A stretch of DNA of 6,004 bases from Elusimicrobiota bacterium (GCA_021161625.1 JAGHAG010000024.1:1-6004); one strand, 5' to 3'. Numbered from the stretch's first letter, positions 1 through 5,863 are shown. A program made the numbers and translations. The notes: generated from the sequence alone by a model not told the origin.

Positions 1-404
1 AAGTGACTTATTTTGCAAATGGTAGAAAACAGCGAGAAACACTTAAAAGTTGGCTCATCAAAAAAGAGGGAATTCTCTGTTCTGTTTCATTTAAAAGAAA
101 CAAGAGGAATATAACTTTCAGGGAAACAAAAGTTGCTGCAAGCGATTTTCCTGCGGTATTTACAGTTTTTGGATATGAAAAACAGGGCAAAAAAGTAAAA
201 AATTTTTCAGTTGCAATAACCGGTCTCACAGGTAAAGTCGCTTTCATAGAAAAATTGCCTGAAACTCTGGATGCTCGAAAGTTAAACGCTTTTATCCAGA
301 GTAAAATAAAACCGGTTGGTGATATAAAAGTGAGTGCCGAAGTAAAAAGAAGAATTGTCTATGACCACATAATTTCTATTCTGGAAGAACTTGGGCGGAG
401 GTAG
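1..404 (+). CDS. Molybdenum hydroxylase FAD-binding subunit, C-terminal part (5' end outside window)
   Basis: This is the C-terminal half of the FAD-binding (CoxM/XdhB/YgfM-like) subunit, which passes electrons from the [2Fe-2S] clusters of the molybdenum subunit to an external acceptor. About 133 residues are visible. The end, with the pattern PVGDIKVSAEVKRR followed by a helix, is the typical close of the CO-dehydrogenase flavoprotein C-terminal domain, where an Asp-(I/V)-(R/K)-x-Ser-x-x-(Y/V)-(K/R)-R motif precedes the last helix. The FAD-binding loops expected in the N-terminal half lie upstream of the window. The GTG at position 3 is an internal valine rather than a start: E. coli YgfM, the closest family member I can recall, is about 259 residues, so roughly half is missing. 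Its stop (402-404) overlaps the ribosome-binding site region of the next gene, so the two subunits are co-transcribed and probably translationally coupled. The domain family is sure; the exact substrate class is inferred from the partner gene. Confidence 0.82.
   Translation, partial: VTYFANGRKQRETLKSWLIKKEGILCSVSFKRNKRNITFRETKVAASDFPAVFTVFGYEKQGKKVKNFSVAITGLTGKVAFIEKLPETLDARKLNAFIQSKIKPVGDIKVSAEVKRRIVYDHIISILEELGRR
397..401 (+). promoter_or_regulatory. Ribosome-binding site of the molybdenum subunit gene
   Basis: A perfect GGAGG lies 6 nt before the ATG at 408 and runs directly into the TAG stop (402-404) of the preceding FAD subunit. This fixes the start of the large subunit and indicates translational coupling of the two subunits. 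Confidence 0.85.
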
Positions 405-407
405 AAA

Positions 408-3179
408 ATGAAGATAAAATTCAAATTAAACCAGAGAACCGTAGAGATTGAAACTTCCCCGGACCGAAAAGTTTTGGACATTTTAAAAGAACTTGGAATA
501 AATTCTGTGAGAAAGGGTTGCGATGAAGAGGGAAAATGTGGACTTTGTTCTATTTTGCTTGACGGCAAAATTGTAAATTCCTGTCTTCTCCTCGCACCCC
601 AGATTGATGGCTGCGAAATTACAACAGTTGAAGGTCTTTCAAAAGGAAACAAACTCCACAAAATACAGCAGGCTTTCATTGAGGCAGGAGTTGTTCAGTG
701 TGGTTACTGCACACCTGCACAGATTCTTGCAGTAAAAAATCTCCTTGACAGGACAAAAAACCCGACAAAAGAGGAAATTCAGGATGCTTTAAGAGGTGTT
801 TACTGCAGATGCACAGGATACAAACAACTTTACAATGTTTTTGAAATTCTCAAAGGCAGAAAGGTAAAAGAGCAGGAGTATGCCCGCCACTATAAAGTTG
901 TTGGAAAAGTTACCCCGAAAAACGACGCAATTCAACTTGTCCGTGCAGACGATGCTTTTACCGAGGATTATGTTGCCCCGGATGCTCTCCATATTTATGT
1001 GTTAAAAAGCCCCTATCCTCACGCAGAAATCCTTGACATTGACACAAGCGAAGCAGAAAAAATGGATGGTGTGGAGTTCATCCTGACGCACAAAAATTCT
1101 CCAAAAACATTTTACACGCAGGCAGGACAGAGTTATCCTGAGCCATCTCCGTATGACCAGCAGGTTATACCCAAAAAAGTGAGATTTGTTGGCGATAGAG
1201 TTGCCGCTGTTGCTGCAAGAACCTATGAACTTGCAAAAAAAGCAGCAGAAAAAATCAAAGTAAAATACAAAATTTTAAAGCCAGTTTTTACAATAGAGGA
1301 AGCATCTCAACCAGATGCCCCGATTATTCACGATAGGGACACATCCATAGACCCCCTTCAGGTCGGTGGAAATCCAAAGAGAAACATTGTCTGTCATGTT
1401 GAAGGTGGGATTGGTTCAATTGAAAAAGGTGTAAAGGAAGCGGATATGCTCGTTGAAGAAAGTTATTCCACACCTTTCATCCAGCACACACCGATGGAAC
1501 CCCACACTGCCTATGCATATATGAAAAACGGGCGTCTCATAATCCACACATCCGTCCAGACGCCATTTCATGTCAGAAGGATTGTCTCAACCATTTTGGG
1601 ACTTCCTGAAAACAAAGTAAGGGTTATTAAAGAGAAAGTTGGCGGTGGATTTGGTGCAAAACAGGACTGCGGAGTGGAAGACCTTGTCGGAACAATTGCT
1701 TATCTTTCAGGAAAGCCAGTTTATTATAGAATGACCCGCAGGGAAGAGTTTATTGTAAGGTGTCGTCCTGGACTTTACATTACTGTAAAGGCAGCAGCAA
1801 AGAAAGACGGAAAAATTACGGCACTTTCCATAAACACAAAGGCAGACATCGGCGCATACGGGCCCCATGCTCTTACAGTTCCCATGAACGGGTGTTCAAA
1901 AACCCTTCCTCTTTTTACCTGCCCGAATATGTCATATAATGTCACATCCTATTACACAAACAACATTGTCTCAGGTGCTTATCAGGGATATGGTGTTCCT
2001 CAGACGAATTTTGCTGTTATGATGACCCTTTATCAACTGTCTCAAAAGTTGAAAATTCCTTTTGAAGATTTGCTTTTCAAAAATCTGGTTAAAACAGGAA
2101 CCCGCCTTGAAATTTTAAAACAACTTGGAGAAGGGAGGGAAGGTCTTGCACAAAAACTTTCATCCTGCGGTCTTCAGGAATGTTTGAAAAAAGGTTTGAA
2201 AGTTATGAGAACCTGGAAGAATAAAAACAAAGGGCACATTGTTCAGGGAAAAGGTTTTGCAATTGCAATGCAGGGTTCAGGCATTCCTGGACTTGATTCT
2301 GCCTCAGCAACAATCACAATGCTTTCTGATGGCACCTTCATGCTTTACATAGGCGGTGCTGACCTTGGAACAGGAGAAGAAACTGTTGCACAGAAAATTG
2401 CAGCAGAAGAACTTGGCATTTCACCTGATGCAATTGCAGTAACAGCTGCAGACACAGACACCACACCTTTTGATAAAGGTTCTTATGCCTCAAGCGGAAC
2501 CTTTTTCACAGGTTCTGCTGCATACAAGGCAGCAAGAAATATGAAAAAACTTATAATAAAAACAACAGCGGATATTTTAAAAGTAAAGCCATCTCAGGTG
2601 AAGATTTATCCTGGTGGAAAAGTTGGAACTTCCAAAAAACGCCTCACCTTCAAGAAACTTGCCTTTATAACCCAGGGTGGCAGTGGTGTGGGGCAACTTA
2701 CAGCAAGTGGTGGTTATGTTACTGAAGTATCGCCAATTCCCTATGCCGCACATTTCTGTCAGGTTTCTGTAAATACCAGAACAGGCTTTGTAAAAGTTGA
2801 CAAATACTATGCAGTTCACGACTGTGGAATTCCAATAAATCCTGACCTTGCAAAAGGTCAGGTTTATGGAGCAATTATGAAGACCATAGGACACACCTTT
2901 TATGAAAAACTTGAATTTGACAAAAATGGAAGATGTCTTAATGACAATTTTACAAACTATCCAATACCCGGAATAAGAGATTTGCCTGAATTTATGGAAG
3001 TGGACTTTGTAGAAGTTAAAGACCCCATAACTCCCTATGTTGGCAAATCCATTGGTGAAATTGCCTGCAATTGCGCTTCCCCTGCAATTGCAATCGCAAT
3101 TCATCAGGCAACAGGGATTTATTTAAGACACTGGCCCTTCAGGCCTCATGTTGTGCTTGAAGCCCTGAATAGCAAGTAG
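408..3179 (+). CDS. xdhD: XdhD-like molybdenum hydroxylase, fused [2Fe-2S] and molybdopterin-binding subunit (probable selenate reductase / purine hydroxylase type)
   Basis: This 923-residue subunit of the xanthine dehydrogenase superfamily should hydroxylate or reduce its substrate at a molybdopterin-Mo centre and pass electrons through two [2Fe-2S] clusters to the FAD subunit encoded upstream. Residues 1-75 form a plant-type ferredoxin domain (C38, C44, C47, C59) and residues 76-150 the helical [2Fe-2S] domain (C98, C101, C133, C135). The a/b hammerhead domain covers about 165-290 and the Mo-binding domains about 310-915. Motifs include GGGFGAKQD (412-420), AYQGYG (524-529), GGADLGTG (649-656), FDKGSYASSG (688-697) and GE at 883-884, whose E884 is the expected catalytic glutamate. 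Whole segments (THxNSP..YYT..GQSxPEPSP, GAYQGYG, FDKGxYASSGT) match E. coli XdhD as I remember it, and TIGR03313-type proteins, better than ordinary xanthine dehydrogenase. The substrate is not determinable: purine, selenate and other assignments in this family are largely predictions. The last three codons lie in a heptad repeat. Confidence 0.85.
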   Translation: MKIKFKLNQRTVEIETSPDRKVLDILKELGINSVRKGCDEEGKCGLCSILLDGKIVNSCLLLAPQIDGCEITTVEGLSKGNKLHKIQQAFIEAGVVQCGYCTPAQILAVKNLLDRTKNPTKEEIQDALRGVYCRCTGYKQLYNVFEILKGRKVKEQEYARHYKVVGKVTPKNDAIQLVRADDAFTEDYVAPDALHIYVLKSPYPHAEILDIDTSEAEKMDGVEFILTHKNSPKTFYTQAGQSYPEPSPYDQQVIPKKVRFVGDRVAAVAARTYELAKKAAEKIKVKYKILKPVFTIEEASQPDAPIIHDRDTSIDPLQVGGNPKRNIVCHVEGGIGSIEKGVKEADMLVEESYSTPFIQHTPMEPHTAYAYMKNGRLIIHTSVQTPFHVRRIVSTILGLPENKVRVIKEKVGGGFGAKQDCGVEDLVGTIAYLSGKPVYYRMTRREEFIVRCRPGLYITVKAAAKKDGKITALSINTKADIGAYGPHALTVPMNGCSKTLPLFTCPNMSYNVTSYYTNNIVSGAYQGYGVPQTNFAVMMTLYQLSQKLKIPFEDLLFKNLVKTGTRLEILKQLGEGREGLAQKLSSCGLQECLKKGLKVMRTWKNKNKGHIVQGKGFAIAMQGSGIPGLDSASATITMLSDGTFMLYIGGADLGTGEETVAQKIAAEELGISPDAIAVTAADTDTTPFDKGSYASSGTFFTGSAAYKAARNMKKLIIKTTADILKVKPSQVKIYPGGKVGTSKKRLTFKKLAFITQGGSGVGQLTASGGYVTEVSPIPYAAHFCQVSVNTRTGFVKVDKYYAVHDCGIPINPDLAKGQVYGAIMKTIGHTFYEKLEFDKNGRCLNDNFTNYPIPGIRDLPEFMEVDFVEVKDPITPYVGKSIGEIACNCASPAIAIAIHQATGIYLRHWPFRPHVVLEALNSK

Positions 3180-3205
3180 TAAGTAGTAAGTAGTAAGTAG
3201 GCAGT
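3171..3205 (+). repeat. Heptad tandem repeat array 1 (AGTAAGT phase), overlapping the xdhD-like stop codon
   Basis: Five tandem 7-bp units are visible: AGCAAGT, three exact AGTAAGT, then AGGCAGT. The first unit contains the last codons and the TAG stop (3177-3179) of the molybdenum subunit gene. Because the unit is 7 bp and contains TAA and TAG, the array carries stop codons in all three + strand frames. It is followed by a tail, CAGTAATTCTTAATC (3202-3216), that recurs beside array 2. The function is unknown. Confidence 0.9.
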
Positions 3206-3207
3206 AA

Positions 3208-3234
3208 TTCTTAATCAGGGAAATTTGCTAAAAT
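3208..3234 (+). promoter_or_regulatory. Candidate extended -10 promoter for hisA-hisI (leaderless or nearly so)
   Basis: TGCTAAAAT at 3226-3234 fits the extended -10 pattern TGnTATAAT with one mismatch. A weak -35-like TTCTTA lies at 3208-3213, with a 15-bp spacer. Transcription would start about 5-9 nt after 3234, essentially on the hisA ATG at 3240. No Shine-Dalgarno sequence lies within 15 nt of that ATG, which agrees with a leaderless mRNA. This is inference from sequence pattern only. Confidence 0.45.
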
Positions 3235-3239
3235 AAATC

Positions 3240-3965
3240 ATGAAAATAATTCCTGCAATAGATTTACGTGATGGAAAAGTCGTTCGGCTTTTTCGCGGTC
3301 TTAAAGAAAAACAGACAACTTACTCTGATGACCCTGTAAGGATTGCAATGGATTTTTGCGAACTTGGTGCAAAAAGAATTCACATTGTAAATTTAAACGG
3401 AGCATTTGGTGAAGAGGACAGCGAAAACCTGAAAAAGATTTACGATATAAGAAAAAAAATAAATGCTTTTCTGGAAGTCGGGGGTGGAATTAGAAGTTTT
3501 AAAATTGCAAAAAAGTATTTTGATACAGGGATTGACGCAGTAATTCTTACAACACTTTTTTTCTTAGATAAAAAGGAATTTGAAAGAATTATTAAAGTAT
3601 TTTATCAAAAAATAATTGCTGGCGCAGATGTAAAAGGCGCAACTATTTGCATAAAAGGATGGCAGGAAAATTCTGATTTTAAGATAAAGGATTTTTTGAA
3701 AGAAATGGGAGAGTATGGCATAAATGAGGCAATCATAACGCAGATTTCAAAAGACGGCACCCTTGCTGGTGTTGATGCTGATTTTTACAGGGATATTGTT
3801 TCAAGCGCAGGTATGTCCATAATTGCCTCAGGGGGTGTTTCATCATTAAGGGATATTGAAAATCTTTTCCGAACAGGTGTAAAAGGTATTGTGATTGGAA
3901 AGGCAATTTATGAAAAGAGAATAAATTTAAAGGAGGCGATTGAAAAATATGGAAATTCTGAATGA
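3240..3965 (+). CDS. hisA: Phosphoribosylformimino-5-aminoimidazole carboxamide ribotide isomerase HisA
   Basis: HisA carries out the Amadori rearrangement of ProFAR to PRFAR, the fourth step of histidine biosynthesis, in the cytosol. The 241-residue product has the full (beta/alpha)8-barrel length of the family. It begins MKIIPAIDLRDG, giving catalytic D8. D130 (in GADVKG) and T167 (in ITQISKDGT) align with D127 and T164 of Thermotoga maritima HisA. Phosphate-binding signatures GGGIRS (81-86), ASGGVSS and IGKAIYE are present, as is the HisA-typical KGWQEN after the catalytic aspartate. Two positions diverge: the usual VDLDGA reads VNLNGA (N51, N53), and the usual GT after the fourth-strand region reads TT. 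The ATG at 3240 has no Shine-Dalgarno sequence but follows an extended -10 box. The gene overlaps hisI by 17 nt. Sampled stretches are more AT-rich than neighbouring genes. HisF, a related barrel, is unlikely because of the KGWQEN and AIDLRDG motifs. Confidence 0.95.
   Translation: MKIIPAIDLRDGKVVRLFRGLKEKQTTYSDDPVRIAMDFCELGAKRIHIVNLNGAFGEEDSENLKKIYDIRKKINAFLEVGGGIRSFKIAKKYFDTGIDAVILTTLFFLDKKEFERIIKVFYQKIIAGADVKGATICIKGWQENSDFKIKDFLKEMGEYGINEAIITQISKDGTLAGVDADFYRDIVSSAGMSIIASGGVSSLRDIENLFRTGVKGIVIGKAIYEKRINLKEAIEKYGNSE
3931..3936 (+). promoter_or_regulatory. Ribosome-binding site of hisI, inside the end of hisA
   Basis: AGGAGG lies 12 nt before the ATG at 3949 and 3 nt before an in-frame TTG at 3940. 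The latter spacing is too short for efficient initiation, so ATG 3949 is preferred although its spacing is rather long. Confidence 0.65.
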
Positions 3966-4329
3966 TTTGAAATTTGATGAAAAGGGGCTTTTGCCTGCTG
4001 TTCTTGTTGATGAAGAAAGAGGAGATGTTTTGATGCTTGCCTATATGAACAAAGAGGCATTTTTAAAAACCATTGAAAAAGGCAAAGCAACCTTTTATTC
4101 AAGAAGTAGAAGGAAACTCTGGACAAAAGGAGAAGAGTCAGGAAATTTTATGGAAGTCAAAGAAATTCTTCTTGATTGCGACGGAGATGCACTGGTTGTG
4201 AAAGTAAAGCCAAAAGGACCTGCCTGCCACAAAGGATACAGAAGTTGTTTTTTCAGAAGACTTGAAAAAGATGGATGGAATACAATTTTAAAAAGAGAAT
4301 TTGACCCATCGCAGGTTTATAGAAAATAA
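3949..4329 (+). CDS. hisI: Phosphoribosyl-AMP cyclohydrolase HisI
   Basis: HisI opens the purine ring of phosphoribosyl-AMP to give ProFAR, the substrate of the HisA encoded just upstream. The 126-residue product is a complete stand-alone cyclohydrolase, without the HisE pyrophosphatase domain that is fused to it in many bacteria. Diagnostic features are DVLMLAYMNKEA near the N-terminus, ATFYSRSRRKLWTKGEESGN, the metal-binding DCDGDAL (D76, C77, D78, D80) and GPACHKGYRSCF with C93 and C100. C77, C93 and C100 are the expected zinc ligands and the aspartates the magnesium ligands. The start at ATG 3949 gives the usual MEILNDLKFDEKGLLPA opening; a TTG at 3940 would add three residues. The gene overlaps hisA by 17 nt, so the two are one transcription unit and probably translationally coupled. 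No terminator hairpin follows it. Confidence 0.96.
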   Translation: MEILNDLKFDEKGLLPAVLVDEERGDVLMLAYMNKEAFLKTIEKGKATFYSRSRRKLWTKGEESGNFMEVKEILLDCDGDALVVKVKPKGPACHKGYRSCFFRRLEKDGWNTILKREFDPSQVYRK

Positions 4330-4401
4330 GAAACAGGGATGGTTCTGGTTTTGAAGAAGTAATGAGTAATGGAGGGAATGACAAATTAAAGATGACACAC
4401 C

Positions 4402-4443
4402 ACTTACTACTTACCACTTACTACTTACCACTTGCGACTTACA
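4402..4443 (-). repeat. Heptad tandem repeat array 2, opposite orientation to array 1
   Basis: Six 7-bp units read on the + strand as ACTTACT, ACTTACC, ACTTACT, ACTTACC, ACTTGCG, ACTTACA. The reverse complement of ACTTACT is AGTAAGT, the unit of array 1, so both arrays belong to one family in opposite orientations. In this orientation the exact units contain no stop codon in any + strand frame, so an open frame through them is not evidence of coding. The tail CAGATTAATTCTTAATC follows at 4442-4458 in the same orientation as the tail of array 1. Confidence 0.88.
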
Positions 4444-4478
4444 GATTAATTCTTAATCCTATTTCTGTGGTTTTTGTG

Positions 4479-4508
4479 TTTACTGTTTTGACAGGTATTT
4501 TTTATAAT
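4479..4508 (+). promoter_or_regulatory. Candidate promoter for the pcm-sagB fusion gene
   Basis: A perfect TATAAT lies at 4503-4508 with a TTTACT (4 of 6 matches to TTGACA) at 4479-4484, spacer 18 bp. Transcription would start near 4514-4516, just ahead of the GGAGG at 4517-4521. A perfect TTGACA also occurs at 4488-4493, but its 9-bp spacing to the TATAAT is too short to pair with it. The same bases can be read as a hydrophobic peptide if translation begins upstream, so the call is tentative. Confidence 0.4.
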
Positions 4509-4516
4509 TTAAAAGC

Positions 4517-4521
4517 GGAGG
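4517..4521 (+). promoter_or_regulatory. Ribosome-binding site deciding the start of the pcm-sagB fusion gene
   Basis: GGAGG (within GCGGAGG) lies 11 nt before the ATG at 4533. The spacing is at the long end of the normal range, but no other in-frame candidate start has a better site: ATG 4362 has only a weak GAAGAAG upstream, and ATG 4392 is 15 nt from its GGAGGG. Confidence 0.55.
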
Positions 4522-4532
4522 ATTTTACAAAA

Positions 4533-5750
4533 ATGAGAGAAGAAATGGTGAGATATCAGATACAGGCAAGGGGGATTACAAACGAAAAAGTTCTCAGAGC
4601 AATGAGAAGTGTTCCCCGCCACCTTTTTGTCCCTGAAAATGTCAGAAATTCTGCCTATGGTGATTTTCCCCTTCCAATAGGAGAGGGGCAGACAATTTCT
4701 CAACCATACATAGTTGCTCTTATGACAGAACTTCTTGACCCTGATGAAAGCGACCGTGTTCTTGAAATAGGGACAGGTTCAGGTTATCAGGCAGCGGTTC
4801 TTGCTGAAATTGTAAGGGAAGTTTACACAATAGAAATAATTCCCTCTCTTTCAAAAGAAGCCCAAGCGACCCTGAAAAAACTTGGTTATAAAAATGTTCA
4901 TTTTAAAATTGGAGACGGTTTTCTGGGCTGGGAGGAGTATGCACCTTTTGACGGAATTATAGTAACCTGTGCGCCCCCTGAAATTCCCCAACCTCTCATA
5001 GAACAGTTAAAAGAAGGCGGGCGTCTTGTTATTCCTGTTGGAGAAGATTTCCAGATGCTGAAAGTTGTTGAGAAGAGAAAGGGAAAAATTGTTGTAAAAG
5101 ATTCCATCCCTGTGAGGTTTGTCCCTATGACAGGAATTGCAGAGGGCGATGTCCTTTTGCCAAAACCATCCTATAAAGGAAAAGTTTCTGTTGAAGAAGC
5201 AATTTCAAAAAGAAGGTCTGTAAGGAATTATTCGCCCCGTCCCCTTTCATTAAAAGACATTTCCCAGCTTCTCTGGGCAGCAGGGGGAAGAAGAGATGTT
5301 GATGCTGTAACCTCTGCCTCAAGAACATTTCCATCAGCAGGTGCAAGATATCCTGTAAACATTTATCTTATTGCAGGCAATGTAAAAGGAATTCCGCCTG
5401 GTCTATACAGATACAACTGGGAAAAGCATAAACTCAATCTTTTGGAAGAAGGTGATTTAAGAGAAGCCCTTTCATCAGCCTGCTGGGGACAGGATATGTT
5501 GAAAAAAGCACCTGCAACAATTGCTTTTACAGCAATTGAAAGCAAAATACAAGAACATTATGGAAAAAGAGGAGAAAGATATACATATATGGATTTGGGA
5601 CATGCTGGGCAGAATATTTACCTTCAGGCAACAGCGCTTGGAATTGGGACCGTTGCTGTTGGTGCATTTTCCGACGAAAAACTAAAAAGTTTAATTGGAG
5701 TAAAAACAGAAATTCCTATTTATCTTTTTCCTGTAGGATACATAAAATAG
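4533..5750 (+). CDS. pcm: Protein-L-isoaspartate O-methyltransferase fused to a SagB-type nitroreductase/dehydrogenase
   Basis: This 405-residue two-domain protein starts with a complete PCMT domain (about 1-205), which methylates isoaspartate with S-adenosylmethionine for protein repair. It has PRHLFVPE, the active-site TISQPY (54-59, S56), SAM motif VLEIGTGSGYQA (76-87), GDGFLGW, VTCAPPEIP and the closing PVRFVPM. After a roughly 12-residue linker comes a SagB-like FMN nitroreductase domain (about 218-405) with RRSVRNYS (227-234), SAGARYP (268-274), LYRY and YMDLGHAGQN (352-361), ending ALGIGTVAVGAF...LFPVGYI. SagB relatives include azoline oxidases of peptide natural products, but many are uncharacterised. 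The two domains are in frame without interruption, so the fusion is genuine in this sequence. The frame is open back to ATG 4362; that form (462 residues) would include a heptad-encoded stretch and a signal-peptide-like segment. I prefer ATG 4533 because of GGAGG and TATAAT just upstream. A periplasmic form remains possible, since some PCMTs are exported. Confidence 0.85.
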   Translation: MREEMVRYQIQARGITNEKVLRAMRSVPRHLFVPENVRNSAYGDFPLPIGEGQTISQPYIVALMTELLDPDESDRVLEIGTGSGYQAAVLAEIVREVYTIEIIPSLSKEAQATLKKLGYKNVHFKIGDGFLGWEEYAPFDGIIVTCAPPEIPQPLIEQLKEGGRLVIPVGEDFQMLKVVEKRKGKIVVKDSIPVRFVPMTGIAEGDVLLPKPSYKGKVSVEEAISKRRSVRNYSPRPLSLKDISQLLWAAGGRRDVDAVTSASRTFPSAGARYPVNIYLIAGNVKGIPPGLYRYNWEKHKLNLLEEGDLREALSSACWGQDMLKKAPATIAFTAIESKIQEHYGKRGERYTYMDLGHAGQNIYLQATALGIGTVAVGAFSDEKLKSLIGVKTEIPIYLFPVGYIK

Positions 5751-5770
5751 CCACCTCTTCTGATGGGATA

Positions 5771-5850
5771 AGTAAAGTGATATAGAGACAAGAAAATAAA
5801 GTGACAAGAAAAAAAGTGGACAGAGGAAAGAGGATAGAGGAAAGAAAGAA
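5771..5850. repeat. Purine-rich imperfect direct-repeat tract
   Basis: The + strand is almost all purine from 5771 to 5850. Short direct repeats are nested in it: AAAGTGA at 5774-5780 and 5798-5804 (AAAGTGG at 5813-5819), GACAAGAAAA at 5787-5796 and 5803-5812, and AGAGGAAAGA at 5822-5831 and 5836-5845. The period is about 14-16 bp locally. No gene is supported here. Confidence 0.7.
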
Positions 5851-5863
5851 ATGTTAAATCACA

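Noticed and set aside
3..5. GTG as the start of the first gene
   Set aside because: It would leave out the FAD-binding half of the subunit; the reading frame is cut by the window edge and this is an internal valine.
2577..3104. 175-codon open frame on the minus strand inside the molybdenum subunit gene
   Set aside because: It is antisense to a strongly supported coding region with conserved motifs, and its product is a low-information Cys/Asn/Phe-rich sequence with no recognisable domain.
408..3179. CO dehydrogenase large chain or standard xanthine dehydrogenase
   Set aside because: The characteristic CO dehydrogenase active-site loop (AYRGAGR type) is absent, and the residue replacing Arg is Gln, with overall segments matching XdhD-type proteins.
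3171..3205. CRISPR array
   Set aside because: The units are 7 bp with no spacers; they are simple tandem repeats.
3940..3942. TTG as the start of hisI
   Set aside because: Only 3 nt separate it from AGGAGG, and the ATG at 3949 gives the usual HisI N-terminus.
4488..4508. TTGACA and TATAAT as one consensus promoter
   Set aside because: The two perfect boxes are only 9 bp apart, too close to be used together by the housekeeping sigma factor; a weaker -35 at 4479-4484 has proper spacing.
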